Assembly: GCF_035497915.1 (NCBI RefSeq)
Contig: NZ_DATJCS010000039.1
Span: 62,001 to 126,000, forward strand
Source of the DNA: Serpens sp035497915
Lineage (GTDB): Bacteria > Pseudomonadota > Gammaproteobacteria > Pseudomonadales > Pseudomonadaceae
Length of the DNA: 64,000 bases
Reading direction: 5' to 3'
Position 1 is the first letter of the stretch. The number at the start of each line of letters is the position of its first letter. The position numbers and the translations under genes were made by a program. The notes below the pieces were generated by a model. The model was not told the DNA's origin, did no database searches, and saw nothing but the letters and a program-made list of their open reading frames with translations. Below are positions 26,290 to 34,946 of the stretch, piece after piece.

Positions 26290-28251
26290 ATGAGCCTGGA
26301 CCGCCTCGGCCAGCAGATTGATGCTTCCGTGCAATGGAAACGCGCGCTGGCCGCCGTGCTGGTGCGCTATCGCAGCTGGCTGGCGGCCAACCGGCTGGCC
26401 ACCCCAGGGCTGGAAGCGCGCCTGGATCGCGCCTTGCGCCAACTGCGCAGCGAGCAGCTGACGCTGGCTTTCGTCGGCGAGTTCTCGCGGGGCAAGACCG
26501 AGCTGATCAACGCGTTGTTCTTTGCCGGCTGTGGCCGGCGCATCCTGCCCTCCCAGCCCGGGCGCACCACCATGTGCCCCACCGAGTTGTTTTTCGATGC
26601 CCGGGCGGCTCGTCCGTACCTGCGCCTGCTGCCGATCGAGACCCGCCTGGAAGACGTCTCGCTGGCCGAGCTGCGCCAGCGGCCGGCGGCCTGGGTGACC
26701 TTCAACCTCGACGCGCAGGATCCCGCCGCCATGGCCGACGCCTTCGCCGAGGTGGCGCGGGTCAAGGCGGTGTCCCGCGAGCAGGCGCTGCGTCTGGGTT
26801 TCGACCCCGCCACCCTGGAGCTGACCGGCGAGACGGATCGCGTGCGCGTGCCGGCCTGGCGACACGCGCTGGCCAGCGTCGATCACCCGCTGCTGCGCAA
26901 GGGGCTGCGGATCCTCGATACCCCCGGGCTGAATGCGCTGGGCAGCGAGCCCGAGCTGACCCTGTCGATGCTGCCCGAGGCGCAGGTCATCTTCTTCCTG
27001 CTGGCGGCGGACAGCGGCGTGACCGCCAGTGACCTGGCCATCTGGGAAGGCCACGTGCGCGGCCTGGAGCGCGAGGGGCCGCAGCGCCTGTACGCATTGC
27101 TCAACAAGATCGATGTGCTGGAGGACGAGCTGCTCGAAGCCGAGGAGGTTGCCAGCCATCAGGAGCGCATACGGCGCGACAGCGCCGGGCAACTGGGGCT
27201 GGATATCGAGCAGGTGCTGCCCTTGTCGGCCCGCCAGGGTCTGCTGGCGCGGGTGCGCAACGATGTGCGGCTGCTGGCGCGCAGCCGTTTCGCCGAACTG
27301 GAGGCACTGCTGGGCGAGCGGCTGGTTGCCGACCGTGGACATCTGATCGATGAGCAGGTGGTGGCACCGTTGCGCGAGATGCTGCTGGCCAGCCAGGCGC
27401 TGCTGGCACAGCGCATCGCCCGCATCGACGAGCAGCAGCGGCAGCTGGCGGCCGAGGAGACGGATCAGGATGCGCTGCTCGCCGAGCTGGGCGTACGCGC
27501 GCGCGCCGAGCATGCCGAACACCACAAGCGGCTGATTGCCCTGCGCGGCCAACAGAACCTGCTGCGCCGGCAGGCCGAGCGGCTGCGTCAGGTGATCGGC
27601 GCCGAGCGCCTGGAACAGCAGCTGCAGAGGGTGCGCGAACGCCTGCTGGGCAGCTGGACGACCCTGGGCATCAGCCAGGGCATCGTGGCTTTCTTCGACC
27701 AGCTGGAATCCGATCTGGACCACCTGTGCGACGAGGCGGCGATGGCGGATCGAACCGTGGCGGCCATCTACCGGCGCCACAACGAGGCGTACCCGCTGCT
27801 GGCGGTCGATGCGCCGCGCCTGGCGCTGGACGCCTTCGCCCGCGAGCTGCTGCAGCTGCGTCTGCGCGCCGACCACTTCCGCCTGCGGCCCAGCACGCTG
27901 CTGACCGAGCAGCACAGCCTCACCCGGCGGTTTCTGGCCACCCTGGCGCAATCGGTGGTCGATCTGCATCGGCGCCTGCGTGACGCCATCGAACGCTGGG
28001 AAGCGGAGGTGCTGCTGCCGCTGCTGCAGTTCAATCAGGAGCGCAAGCAGCTGCTCGAACAGCAGCTGCTGGAAATGCGCGCCCTGGCCCAGGCCGGCCG
28101 TCAGACCCGCACGCGGGGCCAACTGCTGTCCCGCTATGCCGAGCAGCTGGCGCAACAGCAGGGGGAGGTCGAGGAACTGCTGCGCTCCCTGCGGCGCTGC
28201 GAGCCGGCGCAGCAGCAGGGCAATGTGGTCCAGCTACCGCTGGCGCGCTGA
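26290..28251 (+). CDS. Dynamin-family GTPase
   Basis: The protein is predicted to be a bacterial dynamin-like GTPase that could bind or remodel membranes. The 653-residue sequence has G1 GEFSRGKT at about residues 63-70, a G2-type Thr in PGRTTMCPTE, G3 DTPG at 210-213 and G4 NKID at 272-275. The remaining C-terminal half (about 340-650) is almost entirely long helices rich in Leu, Gln and Arg, as in dynamin stalks, with no clear membrane helix. It sits between yggU and a TM2 protein, where I recall other genes in P. aeruginosa, so it may be an insertion in the conserved order. Biological role unknown. Confidence 0.85.
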   Translation: MSLDRLGQQIDASVQWKRALAAVLVRYRSWLAANRLATPGLEARLDRALRQLRSEQLTLAFVGEFSRGKTELINALFFAGCGRRILPSQPGRTTMCPTELFFDARAARPYLRLLPIETRLEDVSLAELRQRPAAWVTFNLDAQDPAAMADAFAEVARVKAVSREQALRLGFDPATLELTGETDRVRVPAWRHALASVDHPLLRKGLRILDTPGLNALGSEPELTLSMLPEAQVIFFLLAADSGVTASDLAIWEGHVRGLEREGPQRLYALLNKIDVLEDELLEAEEVASHQERIRRDSAGQLGLDIEQVLPLSARQGLLARVRNDVRLLARSRFAELEALLGERLVADRGHLIDEQVVAPLREMLLASQALLAQRIARIDEQQRQLAAEETDQDALLAELGVRARAEHAEHHKRLIALRGQQNLLRRQAERLRQVIGAERLEQQLQRVRERLLGSWTTLGISQGIVAFFDQLESDLDHLCDEAAMADRTVAAIYRRHNEAYPLLAVDAPRLALDAFARELLQLRLRADHFRLRPSTLLTEQHSLTRRFLATLAQSVVDLHRRLRDAIERWEAEVLLPLLQFNQERKQLLEQQLLEMRALAQAGRQTRTRGQLLSRYAEQLAQQQGEVEELLRSLRRCEPAQQQGNVVQLPLAR

Positions 28252-28314
28252 ACACGCGCTGCGCGCGCCGATGGGTTAGGCTGAGGCCGATCCTTTCCGT
28301 CAGGGGGCATGCCC

Positions 28315-28713
28315 ATGCGTTATCACGACACCCACAGCAAGGTCATCGGTTACCTGCTGTGGATCTTCGGCTTTCTCGGCTCGCACCGCTTCTATTACGG
28401 CAAGCCGATCACCGGAACGATCTGGTTCTTCACCCTCGGCCTGCTGTTCGTCGGCTGGATCATCGACCTGTTCCTGATCCCCTCGATGGACCGACAGGCG
28501 GACCTGCGCTTCACCTCGGGGCGGCTGGACTACAACATCGCCTGGATTTTGCTGACCTTCCTCGGCGTGTTCGGCGTGCATCGCATGTACCAGGGCAAGT
28601 GGATCACCGGCCTGCTCTACCTGCTGACCGGCGGCCTGTTCCTGGTGGGGGTGCTGTATGACTTCTGGACGCTGAACCAGCAGATTTCCGAGCGCAACCG
28701 GCTGTGGGGCTAA
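28315..28713 (+). CDS. TM2-domain membrane protein with two tandem TM2 units
   Basis: The function is unknown. The 132-residue protein has two TM2 units: FLGSHRFYYGKPITGTIWF with LLFVGWIIDLF, and FGVHRMYQGKWITGLLYLL with LFLVGVLYDFW, making four membrane helices. Each unit has the GxHRFYxGK and DxF patterns of the family. The ATG at 28315 is preferred over the ATG at 28309 because AGGGGG is then 8 bases away rather than 2. It follows the dynamin-like gene by 63 bases and may share its transcript. Confidence 0.87.
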   Translation: MRYHDTHSKVIGYLLWIFGFLGSHRFYYGKPITGTIWFFTLGLLFVGWIIDLFLIPSMDRQADLRFTSGRLDYNIAWILLTFLGVFGVHRMYQGKWITGLLYLLTGGLFLVGVLYDFWTLNQQISERNRLWG

Positions 28714-28740
28714 GCGCGGCGGAGGGCTGCACGCGCTTTT

Positions 28741-28835
28741 GTGGGGCCGGGATTATCCCGGCCGAAAGAGGTGGGGGTGACACCATGGCACGGCCCACCC
28801 AGGACCGCTGGCCGGCGTAAAGCCGGCCCCACAGG
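28741..28835. repeat. REP pair between convergent genes
   Basis: GTGGGGCCGGGATTATCCCG at 28741 and GGCCGGCGTAAAGCCGGCCC at about 28810 form an inverted pair between the TM2 gene and pyrC'. Confidence 0.92.
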
Positions 28836-28856
28836 GTCCGTGCGGGAACCCACGGC

Positions 28857-30131
28857 TCAGCCCTGGTAGCTGATCCGTCCGTCCATCAGGGTGTAACGCA
28901 CCTTGCCCGGCAGGCAGTGGCCGAGGAACGGGCAGTTCTGGCCCTTGGAGTACCAGCTCTCACCGGCCAGCGTGCTGCTGGCGGGGTCGAACAACAGCAG
29001 GTCGGCGGGGGCGCCGACGGCGAGGCGGCCGGCGGGTAGCTGCAGCGCGCGTGCCGGGCCCCAGCTGAGGCGATCCAGCAGGGTCGGCAGGTCCAGCAGG
29101 CCATCCTCTACCAGCGTCATGGCCAGCGGCAGCAGCAGTTCAACCGAGCTGATGCCCGGCTCGGTGACGGCGAAGGGCGCCAGCTTGGCATCCAGTTCGT
29201 GCGGCTGGTGGTGACTGGCAATCGCCTGCACCACGCCGCTCTTCACTGCCTCGCGCAGGGCCTCGCGGTCGGCATGTGAGCGCAGCGGCGGCTGCACATG
29301 GTAGAGGCTGGAGAAACCGGCCAGCGCCTCGTCGGTGAGGATCAACTGGTACAGCGCCACGTCGGCGCTGACCGGCAGGCCGCGCGCCTGGGCGGCGGCG
29401 ATCATTTCCACGCCGCGGGCGCTGGTCAGCTGGGTGAAGTGCGCGCGCACGCCGGACTGTTCCACCAGCAGCAATTGACGGGACAGGGCGACGGTCTCGG
29501 CGCTTTCCGGAATGCCGGCCAGGCCGAGGAAGCTGGCGGTCGGGCCTTCGTGGGCCAGGCCGCCTTCGGCCAGCGCCGCGTCCTGACTGTGCAGCACCAG
29601 GGTCAGGTCGAAGGTCGCGGCGTATTCCATGGCCCGGCGCAGGTTGCGGCTGTTGGGCATGTCGGTCAGGCCGTCGCCGAAGGCCACGCAGCCGGCGTCG
29701 CGCAGGGTGACCAGCTCGGCCAGCTGCTCGCCGCCGAGGCCCTTGGTCAGCGCACCGATGGGGAACACTCGGGCGTGGCCGGCTTCCTGGGCGCGTTCCA
29801 GGACCAGGTCGACCACCGCGGCGGTGTCCATCACCGGGCGGGTCAGCGGCGGGCAGCACAGGCTGGTGACGCCACCGGCAGCGGCGGCCAGGGTCTCGCT
29901 GGCGATGCTGCCCTTGCGACCATAGCCCGGCTCGCGCAGGGCGACGGACAGGTCGACCAGGCCCGGCGCGGCGATCAGCCCGCTGGCATCGAGGGTCTGG
30001 CTGGCCGCGAAACCGGCCGGCGCCTCGCCGATGGCGACGATCTTGGTGGCGTCCAGATAGAGGTCGGTGACCCGGTCCAGGCCGCTGGCCGGGTCGATGA
30101 CGCGAGCACCGAGGATACGGGTGGAGGACAT
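28857..30131 (-). CDS. pyrC': Inactive dihydroorotase homologue, structural partner of aspartate transcarbamoylase
   Basis: In Pseudomonas this pseudo-dihydroorotase assembles with PyrB into a large aspartate transcarbamoylase complex and has no dihydroorotase activity; the active enzyme is made elsewhere. The 424-residue protein has the amidohydrolase fold, but the metal-binding motif that should read DLHVHLREPG is DLSVALREPG, so both histidines (positions 62 and 64) are replaced by Ser and Ala. Other catalytic positions also diverge. The ATG overlaps the pyrB stop (30131-30133), so the pair is coupled. An open frame continues upstream of this start but it lies inside pyrB in another frame and is not part of the gene. 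Confidence 0.95.
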   Translation of the reverse strand: MSSTRILGARVIDPASGLDRVTDLYLDATKIVAIGEAPAGFAASQTLDASGLIAAPGLVDLSVALREPGYGRKGSIASETLAAAAGGVTSLCCPPLTRPVMDTAAVVDLVLERAQEAGHARVFPIGALTKGLGGEQLAELVTLRDAGCVAFGDGLTDMPNSRNLRRAMEYAATFDLTLVLHSQDAALAEGGLAHEGPTASFLGLAGIPESAETVALSRQLLLVEQSGVRAHFTQLTSARGVEMIAAAQARGLPVSADVALYQLILTDEALAGFSSLYHVQPPLRSHADREALREAVKSGVVQAIASHHQPHELDAKLAPFAVTEPGISSVELLLPLAMTLVEDGLLDLPTLLDRLSWGPARALQLPAGRLAVGAPADLLLFDPASSTLAGESWYSKGQNCPFLGHCLPGKVRYTLMDGRISYQG

Positions 30132-31150
30132 CAGTTCTGCTCCTCGGAAGCGGTTTCGGATTCGAGCTGGCGCTGCGCGGCCTGACCGCTCATGGCCATG
30201 GACATGACGGCCATGCGGATGGCGATGCCGTAAGTGACCTGGTTGAGAATCACCGACTGGGCGCCGTCGGCCACGGCGGATTCGATTTCCACGCCGCGGT
30301 TGATCGGCCCGGGGTGCATGACGATGGCGTCCGGCTTGGCCAGCGCCAGGCGCTGGGTGCTCAGGCCGTACAGGCGATAGAACTCGCCCTCGCTGGGCAG
30401 CAGACCGCCCTGCATGCGCTCGCGCTGCAGGCGCAGCATGATCACCACGTCCACGTCCTTGAGCCCTTCGCTGAGGCTGGTGAACACCCGCACGCCGTAG
30501 TTTTCCTCCAGCCCGATGGGCAGCAGGGTGCGCGGACCGATCACGCGGATGTCCTGACAGCCCAGCGCGCGCAGGGCGAGCATGTCGGAGCGCGCCACCC
30601 GCGAGTGCAGGATGTCGCCGACGATGGCCACCGACAGGTTGGCGAAGTCGCCCTTGTGGCGGCGGATGGTCAGCATGTCGAGCATGCCCTGGGTCGGGTG
30701 GGCGTGGCGGCCGTCGCCGCCGTTGATGATCGCCACCTCGGGGCAGACGTGTTCGGCGATGAAGTGTGCGGCGCCGGAGTCGGCGTGGCGCACCACGAAC
30801 ATGTCGGCGGCCATGGCTTCCAGGTTGCGCAGGGTGTCGAACAGCGTCTCGCCCTTGCTGGTCGAGGAGGTGGAGACGTTCAGGGTGATGACGTCGGCCG
30901 ACAGCCGCTGGGCGGCCAGTTCGAAGGTGGTGCGCGTGCGCGTGGAGTTCTCGAAGAACACGTTGCACACGGTGCGGCCGCGCAGCAGCGGGACCTTCTT
31001 CACCGCCCGCGCGCCGACTTCCAGGAAGGAGTCGGCGGTGTCGAGGATTTCGGTGAGCAGCTCGCCGGACAGGCCGTCGAGGGACAGGAAGTGGCGCAGC
31101 TGGCCGAGGTCATTCAGCTGCAGCGGGCGCTTGATAGCGGCGGTCGGCAT
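30131..31150 (-). CDS. pyrB: Aspartate carbamoyltransferase catalytic subunit
   Basis: PyrB joins carbamoyl phosphate and aspartate in the second step of pyrimidine synthesis. It has FFENSTRTRTTFE (carbamoyl phosphate loop), GDGRHAHPTQGMLDMLTI, and MHPGPINRGVEIES near the C-terminus. I use the ATG at 31150 (339 residues, start MPTAAIKRPLQLND), which fits Pseudomonas homologues; an ATG directly upstream at 31153 is equally possible. Pseudomonas PyrB carries an N-terminal extension and works only with the pseudo-dihydroorotase, as the gene order suggests. pyrR lies 13 bases upstream. Confidence 0.96.
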   Translation of the reverse strand: MPTAAIKRPLQLNDLGQLRHFLSLDGLSGELLTEILDTADSFLEVGARAVKKVPLLRGRTVCNVFFENSTRTRTTFELAAQRLSADVITLNVSTSSTSKGETLFDTLRNLEAMAADMFVVRHADSGAAHFIAEHVCPEVAIINGGDGRHAHPTQGMLDMLTIRRHKGDFANLSVAIVGDILHSRVARSDMLALRALGCQDIRVIGPRTLLPIGLEENYGVRVFTSLSEGLKDVDVVIMLRLQRERMQGGLLPSEGEFYRLYGLSTQRLALAKPDAIVMHPGPINRGVEIESAVADGAQSVILNQVTYGIAIRMAVMSMAMSGQAAQRQLESETASEEQN

Positions 31151-31163
31151 CATTCGCGGGGTC

Positions 31164-31673
31164 TCAGTGGGATGCAAGCATCTGTCGCTCGAGGGCGAGC
31201 GGCGCGGGGCCGAGCAATTTTACGCGCTCATCGGGGGCCAGCGACAGGGTGGCGCCCAACACATCGGCGCGAATCGGCAGCTCGCGGGCATCCAGGTCGA
31301 GCAGGCAGACCAGGGTCACGCTGGCCGGGCGGCCGTAGTCGAACAGCTCGTTGAGCGCGGCGCGCACGGTGCGGCCGCTCATCAGTACGTCGTCGATCAG
31401 CACCAGATGCTGCCCCTCGATCTCGAACGGCAGGTTGGAGGGGCCCACCTGGGGATGCAGGCCGGTGCGGCTGAAGTCGTCGCGGTAGAAGGACACGTTC
31501 AGCGCGCCCAGCGGGCCGCGTTCGCCCAGCTCGTCGAGCAGCGCCTGGGCGACCCACAGGCCGCCGGTCTGGATTCCGATGAAGCGCGGCTCGCTGATCT
31601 GCCGGGCGGCCAGGTGGGCGCGCAGGTCACGGGCCATGCGTGGCAGCAATTCGGCGGGATTCGGAAGGGTCAT
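31164..31673 (-). CDS. pyrR: PyrR bifunctional regulator / uracil phosphoribosyltransferase
   Basis: PyrR belongs to the type I phosphoribosyltransferases. In Gram-positive bacteria it is an RNA-binding attenuator; in Pseudomonas it has been described as a transcriptional regulator of pyrimidine genes. The 169-residue protein has the PRPP-binding loop LVLIDDVLMSGRTVRAALNE and the FIGIQTGGLWVAQALLDEL segment. It is directly upstream of pyrB and 39 bases downstream of ruvX, within one minus-strand operon. I see no PyrR-type attenuator hairpin with a T run in the short gap before pyrB. Confidence 0.94.
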   Translation of the reverse strand: MTLPNPAELLPRMARDLRAHLAARQISEPRFIGIQTGGLWVAQALLDELGERGPLGALNVSFYRDDFSRTGLHPQVGPSNLPFEIEGQHLVLIDDVLMSGRTVRAALNELFDYGRPASVTLVCLLDLDARELPIRADVLGATLSLAPDERVKLLGPAPLALERQMLASH

Positions 31674-31712
31674 GGTCGCTCCTTGAAGGACGGCCGGGTG
31701 GGCCGTTGAAAG

Positions 31713-32138
31713 TTATCCCCGGGCTTCGAGCCAACCCTCCAGCAGCAGGGCGGCGGCCAGGGCGTCCACCGGGCGATCCCGGTAGCCGCCGCGCTGGCCT
31801 TCGCGCAGGCGCTGGCCCTTGGCCTCGAAGGTGGTCAGGCGTTCGTCGTGGGTGTGCACTGGCAGATTGAAGCGGCCATGCAGGCGGCGCGCGAATTTCT
31901 CGGCGCGCTCGCTCATATCGCTGGGCGTGCCGTCCATGTTCAGCGGCAGGCCGACCACAATGGCGTCCGGCTGCCATTCCTTGATCAGCGCCTCGACGCG
32001 CGTCCAGTCGGGCACGCCGTTCTGCGCCTTGAGCACGCAGAGTTCGCGGGCCTGGCCGGTGATCGCCTGGCCGACCGCCACGCCAATCTGCTTGGTGCCG
32101 TAATCGAAGCCCATCACCAGGCGTAGGGTGTCGGTCAT
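31713..32138 (-). CDS. ruvX: YqgF/RuvX-family Holliday junction resolvase-like protein (pre-16S rRNA processing)
   Basis: YqgF is a RNase H-fold nuclease implicated in 16S rRNA 5'-end maturation. The 141-residue protein has MGFDYGTKQIGVAVGQ with the first catalytic Asp, IVVGLPLNMDGTPSDMSERAEKFA, the HDERLTT motif, and DALAAALLLEGWL with the last acidic residue. The ATG at 32138 overlaps the stop of yqgE (32135-32137), the usual yqgE-yqgF coupling. Confidence 0.96.
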   Translation of the reverse strand: MTDTLRLVMGFDYGTKQIGVAVGQAITGQARELCVLKAQNGVPDWTRVEALIKEWQPDAIVVGLPLNMDGTPSDMSERAEKFARRLHGRFNLPVHTHDERLTTFEAKGQRLREGQRGGYRDRPVDALAAALLLEGWLEARG

Positions 32139-32701
32139 GCGTGGCCCGCCTGGCTGCTCAGCAGGTTGAGGTCGATGCCCAGCAAGGCGGCCGCCGCGGC
32201 GAGACGCTGCTCGGCCGGCAGCTCGAACAGCAGGCGCGCGTCGCATGGACAGTGCAGCCAGGCGTTATCGGTGATCTCGGTCTCCAGCTGGCCAGCGTCC
32301 CAGCCGGCATAGCCGAGGGTGATCAGGCTGCGGCGCGGGCCGTGGCCGTCGGCGATGGCGTAGAGCACGTCGAGCGAGGTGGACAGCGCCAGCTCGCCCA
32401 GATCGAGGGTGGCCTGGTACTGCCAGCCGCTGTCATGCAGCACGAAACCACGGTCGGTCTGCACCGGCCCGCCGCTGTACACCGGCTGGTCGTAGCGCTC
32501 CGCCGCTGGCGGCTGCTCGGGACGTAGCTGTTCGAGAATGTCGGCCAGCTCCAGGCCGCTGGGACGGTTGATGACCAGGCCCATGGCGCCATGCTCGTTG
32601 TGCTCGACCAGATAGATCAGTGCCTGGGCAAAATTCGGGTCGGCCAGATGCGGCATGGCGATCAGCAGCTGGTTCTTCAGGTAACTGTCGGTGGTGTTCA
32701 T
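32135..32701 (-). CDS. algH: YqgE/AlgH family protein
   Basis: AlgH (UPF0301, YqgE) is a cytosolic protein of unclear biochemical function; it was first named for an effect on alginate regulation in P. aeruginosa. The 188-residue protein has the family start LKNQLLIAMPHLADPNFAQALIYLVEHNEHGAMGLVINRP, then YSGGPVQTDRGFVLH and GYAGWDAGQLETEI. The ATG at 32701 is the only start that matches the family. It begins the operon algH-ruvX-pyrR-pyrB-pyrC'; a REP pair separates it from tonB3 upstream. Confidence 0.95.
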   Translation of the reverse strand: MNTTDSYLKNQLLIAMPHLADPNFAQALIYLVEHNEHGAMGLVINRPSGLELADILEQLRPEQPPAAERYDQPVYSGGPVQTDRGFVLHDSGWQYQATLDLGELALSTSLDVLYAIADGHGPRRSLITLGYAGWDAGQLETEITDNAWLHCPCDARLLFELPAEQRLAAAAALLGIDLNLLSSQAGHA

Positions 32702-32765
32702 GGCGGTTAGTGTCGGCCTTCGCGGGAAGGGCGGCAAGCGTGTCGAGTGGCCGGCGGGAAAACCC

Positions 32766-32859
32766 TGCAGGGCCGGGTTGATCCCGGCCACAGGCCGGCG
32801 CCAGCCGGTCCGGAGCACAGCCCAGGCTCCGTCGGCCGGGATAAACCCGGCCCCACAAA
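32766..32859. repeat. REP pair between tonB3 and algH
   Basis: AGGGCCGGGTTGATCCCGGC at about 32769 and the partner GGCCGGGATAAACCCGGCCC at about 32834 form an inverted pair. It may end tonB3 transcripts. Confidence 0.9.
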
Positions 32860-32860
32860 T

Positions 32861-33748
32861 TCACTGGCTCGACAGCCGGTCGCCGCGCTCGAAGCGCCAG
32901 GTGCGGATGATTTCCAGTCGGTCGAATTCGGCCAGGTCGCCCGTGAAGGGCGCATAGGGCGCGGCCAGGTGGACAATGCGCATGGCCGCCTGGTCGAGCA
33001 CCGGCTGGCCAGAGGTTTCCAGCACCTGCACCTCGTGCAGCGAGCCGTCGCGGCGGATCGACACCAGCAGGCGCAGGCTGCCGTACAGGCCTTCGCGACG
33101 CGCCTCGTCCGGATAGTTCAGGTTGCCGATGCGCTCCACCTTGCGGCGCCACTCGTCCTTGTACCAGGCGCCCTTGTCGCGCATGGTCGAGGCGGCATTC
33201 AGGCGATGGATCTTCGGGCGCTTGGCATAGCGCTGCTGCTCCAGGGCCAGGTCGGCCTCCAGGCTGGCGATCTCGGCGGAGAGTTGCGAGCTGTCGAACT
33301 CCGGCGCCGGGCGGCGCTGCTCGGTCTTCTGCAGTTCGGCCTGCACCGGCGTCTTCTCGCGCTGGGGCGCGCGCGTGGCCACGGCGGCCTTGGGCGCCTC
33401 GCGCGGCACTTCCGGCGGCGCGGCGGGTGGCGGGACGACCTTGTTGATTTCGGTGTCCTGAAAGGGCGCAATCTCGGTGGTCTTGGGCGCCGCCTTGTGT
33501 TCCAGCGTGCCGCTGCCCTGCTGGTTGTCCTGGGCGAGGAAGTCGGCCTGCTCGGGCGCCACGTCGCTCTTGAAGGTGGACAGGGTGATTTCCAGCGACT
33601 TGCTGATCTCGCTGGGCTTGGGCAGGGCGAAACCCAGGCCGAAGATCAGCGCGACGTGCAGTGCCACCGCCAGGAACAGGGTAAAGCCCAGGCGGTCGGC
33701 GGGGCGAACCCGAGGCGGTTCGAGGGTGGGGGTGATGGCTGCGGTCAT
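32861..33748 (-). CDS. tonB3: TonB-like energy transducer (TonB3)
   Basis: TonB proteins couple the inner-membrane proton gradient to outer-membrane processes; tonB3 of P. aeruginosa, at the same locus, is needed for normal twitching motility. The 295-residue protein has one N-terminal membrane anchor (LGFTLFLAVALHVALIFGLGF, with the SxxxH-like LHVAL), a proline- and charge-rich linker, and a C-terminal TonB domain (NYPDEARREGLYGSLRLLVSIRRDGS, VLETSGQPVLDQAAM, TWRFERGD). I use the ATG at 33748; an in-frame TTG at 33799 is unlikely. gshB lies upstream on the same strand. Confidence 0.92.
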   Translation of the reverse strand: MTAAITPTLEPPRVRPADRLGFTLFLAVALHVALIFGLGFALPKPSEISKSLEITLSTFKSDVAPEQADFLAQDNQQGSGTLEHKAAPKTTEIAPFQDTEINKVVPPPAAPPEVPREAPKAAVATRAPQREKTPVQAELQKTEQRRPAPEFDSSQLSAEIASLEADLALEQQRYAKRPKIHRLNAASTMRDKGAWYKDEWRRKVERIGNLNYPDEARREGLYGSLRLLVSIRRDGSLHEVQVLETSGQPVLDQAAMRIVHLAAPYAPFTGDLAEFDRLEIIRTWRFERGDRLSSQ

Positions 33749-33845
33749 TGAGTAAGCGGCGCCGTGGAAACCCCGGAAGTCTGCCCAGTGATGCTCCAAA
33801 AGTCCATGAACCAGGCAGCGCTTCCGGTCATCGTCAGGGGCCCGC

Positions 33846-34799
33846 TCAGCCGCGGCCCAGACGGCTGGCGATGGCGTCCATCAACCGTTCGCCGATGCGC
33901 GTGTCGTAGGCGGCGTCGATCTCGCGGATGCAGGTCGGGCTGGTCACGTTGATCTCGGTGAGGTATTCGCCGATCACGTCCAGGCCGACGAACAGCAGGC
34001 CGCGCTTGCGCAATTCCGGGCCGACCAGGGCGGCGATCTCGCGGTCGCGCTCGGTCAGCGGGCGCGGCTCGCCACGGCCGCCGGCGGCCAGGTTGCCGCG
34101 CGTCTCGCCCTGGGCGGGGATGCGCGCCAGGCAGTAGGGCACCGGCTCGCCGCCGATCATCAGGATGCGCTTGTCGCCATCCTTGATCTCCGGAATGTAG
34201 CGCTGCGCCATGATCTGCCGGCCGCCGTGCTCGGTGAGCACTTCGAGAATCACCGACAGGTTCGGGTCGCCCTCGCGGTGGCGGAAGATCGAGGCGCCGC
34301 CCATCTCGTCCAGCGGTTTGAGGATGACATCACGGTGCTCGCGGGCGAACTCTCGCAGAATGTCCGCGCGCCGGCTCACCAGGGTCGGCGGTGTGCACTG
34401 CGGGAACTGGGTGGCAAAGAATTTCTCGTTGCAGTCGCGCAGGCTGCGCGGGCTGTTGACCACCAGGCTGCCGGCCTTCTCGGCCAGCTCCAGCAGGTAG
34501 GTGGCGTATACGTACTCGCTGTTGAAGGGCGGGTCCTTGCGCATCAGGATCACGTCGAGTTCGTGCAGGGCGATGTCCTGCTCGGCCTCCAGCTCGTACC
34601 AGTGCGCCGGGTCGTTGAACACGCGCAGCGGGCGAACCCGGGCGCGGGCCTGGTTGCCGCGCTGATACAGGTCCTGCTGTTCCATGTAGAACAGCGTCCA
34701 GCCGCGCGCCTGGGCGGCCAGTAGCATGGCCAGGGAGCTGTCCTTCTTGAAGGTGATGGCCGCGATGGGGTCCATGACGATCCCGAGACGAGTGCTCAT
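33846..34799 (-). CDS. gshB: Glutathione synthetase
   Basis: GshB joins gamma-glutamylcysteine and glycine with ATP to make glutathione. The 317-residue protein has the prokaryotic glutathione synthetase start (LGIVMDPIAAITFKKDSSLAMLL), the ATP-grasp lid and loop (DVILKPLDEMGGASIFR), GDKRILMIGGEPV and the metal-binding end LTEINVTSPTCIREID. It is divergent from pilG, 241 bases away. Confidence 0.97.
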   Translation of the reverse strand: MSTRLGIVMDPIAAITFKKDSSLAMLLAAQARGWTLFYMEQQDLYQRGNQARARVRPLRVFNDPAHWYELEAEQDIALHELDVILMRKDPPFNSEYVYATYLLELAEKAGSLVVNSPRSLRDCNEKFFATQFPQCTPPTLVSRRADILREFAREHRDVILKPLDEMGGASIFRHREGDPNLSVILEVLTEHGGRQIMAQRYIPEIKDGDKRILMIGGEPVPYCLARIPAQGETRGNLAAGGRGEPRPLTERDREIAALVGPELRKRGLLFVGLDVIGEYLTEINVTSPTCIREIDAAYDTRIGERLMDAIASRLGRG

Positions 34800-34937
34800 T
34801 AGGGTTCCTCTGCAGCGTGGTGGCCGGTCGCCAAGGTGGCGGGCGGCGCAAAGGCGTCAAGGGTGGCGCCGGAGCTGCCCTCGGTCAAGGTTGAATCCTT
34901 CGCGTGACCGGCTCTGTGGATTGCCGTCCGGATCCTG

Positions 34938-34946
34938 TGCTACAAA
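34938..34946 (+). promoter_or_regulatory. Possible extended -10 promoter for pilG
   Basis: TGCTACAAA (TGn before a TATAAT-like TACAAA) lies 95 bases upstream of pilG. TTGCCG at 34921-34926 is only 14 bases upstream of TACAAA, too close for a standard -35, so recognition would rest on the extended -10. Confidence 0.35.

Noticed and set aside
28857..30131. Annotation as active dihydroorotase PyrC
   Set aside because: The metal-binding HxH is replaced by SVA and the gene is coupled to pyrB, as in the known inactive homologue.
30132..30968. Extension of the PyrC' reading frame upstream into pyrB
   Set aside because: The extra residues are Arg/Pro/Ala-rich and out of frame with pyrB; the ATG at 30131 that overlaps the pyrB stop gives the normal family start.
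31674..31712. PyrR-type RNA attenuator in the pyr operon
   Set aside because: The gaps before pyrR and pyrB are 39 and 13 bases, too short for an anti-terminator/terminator pair, and no T run is present.
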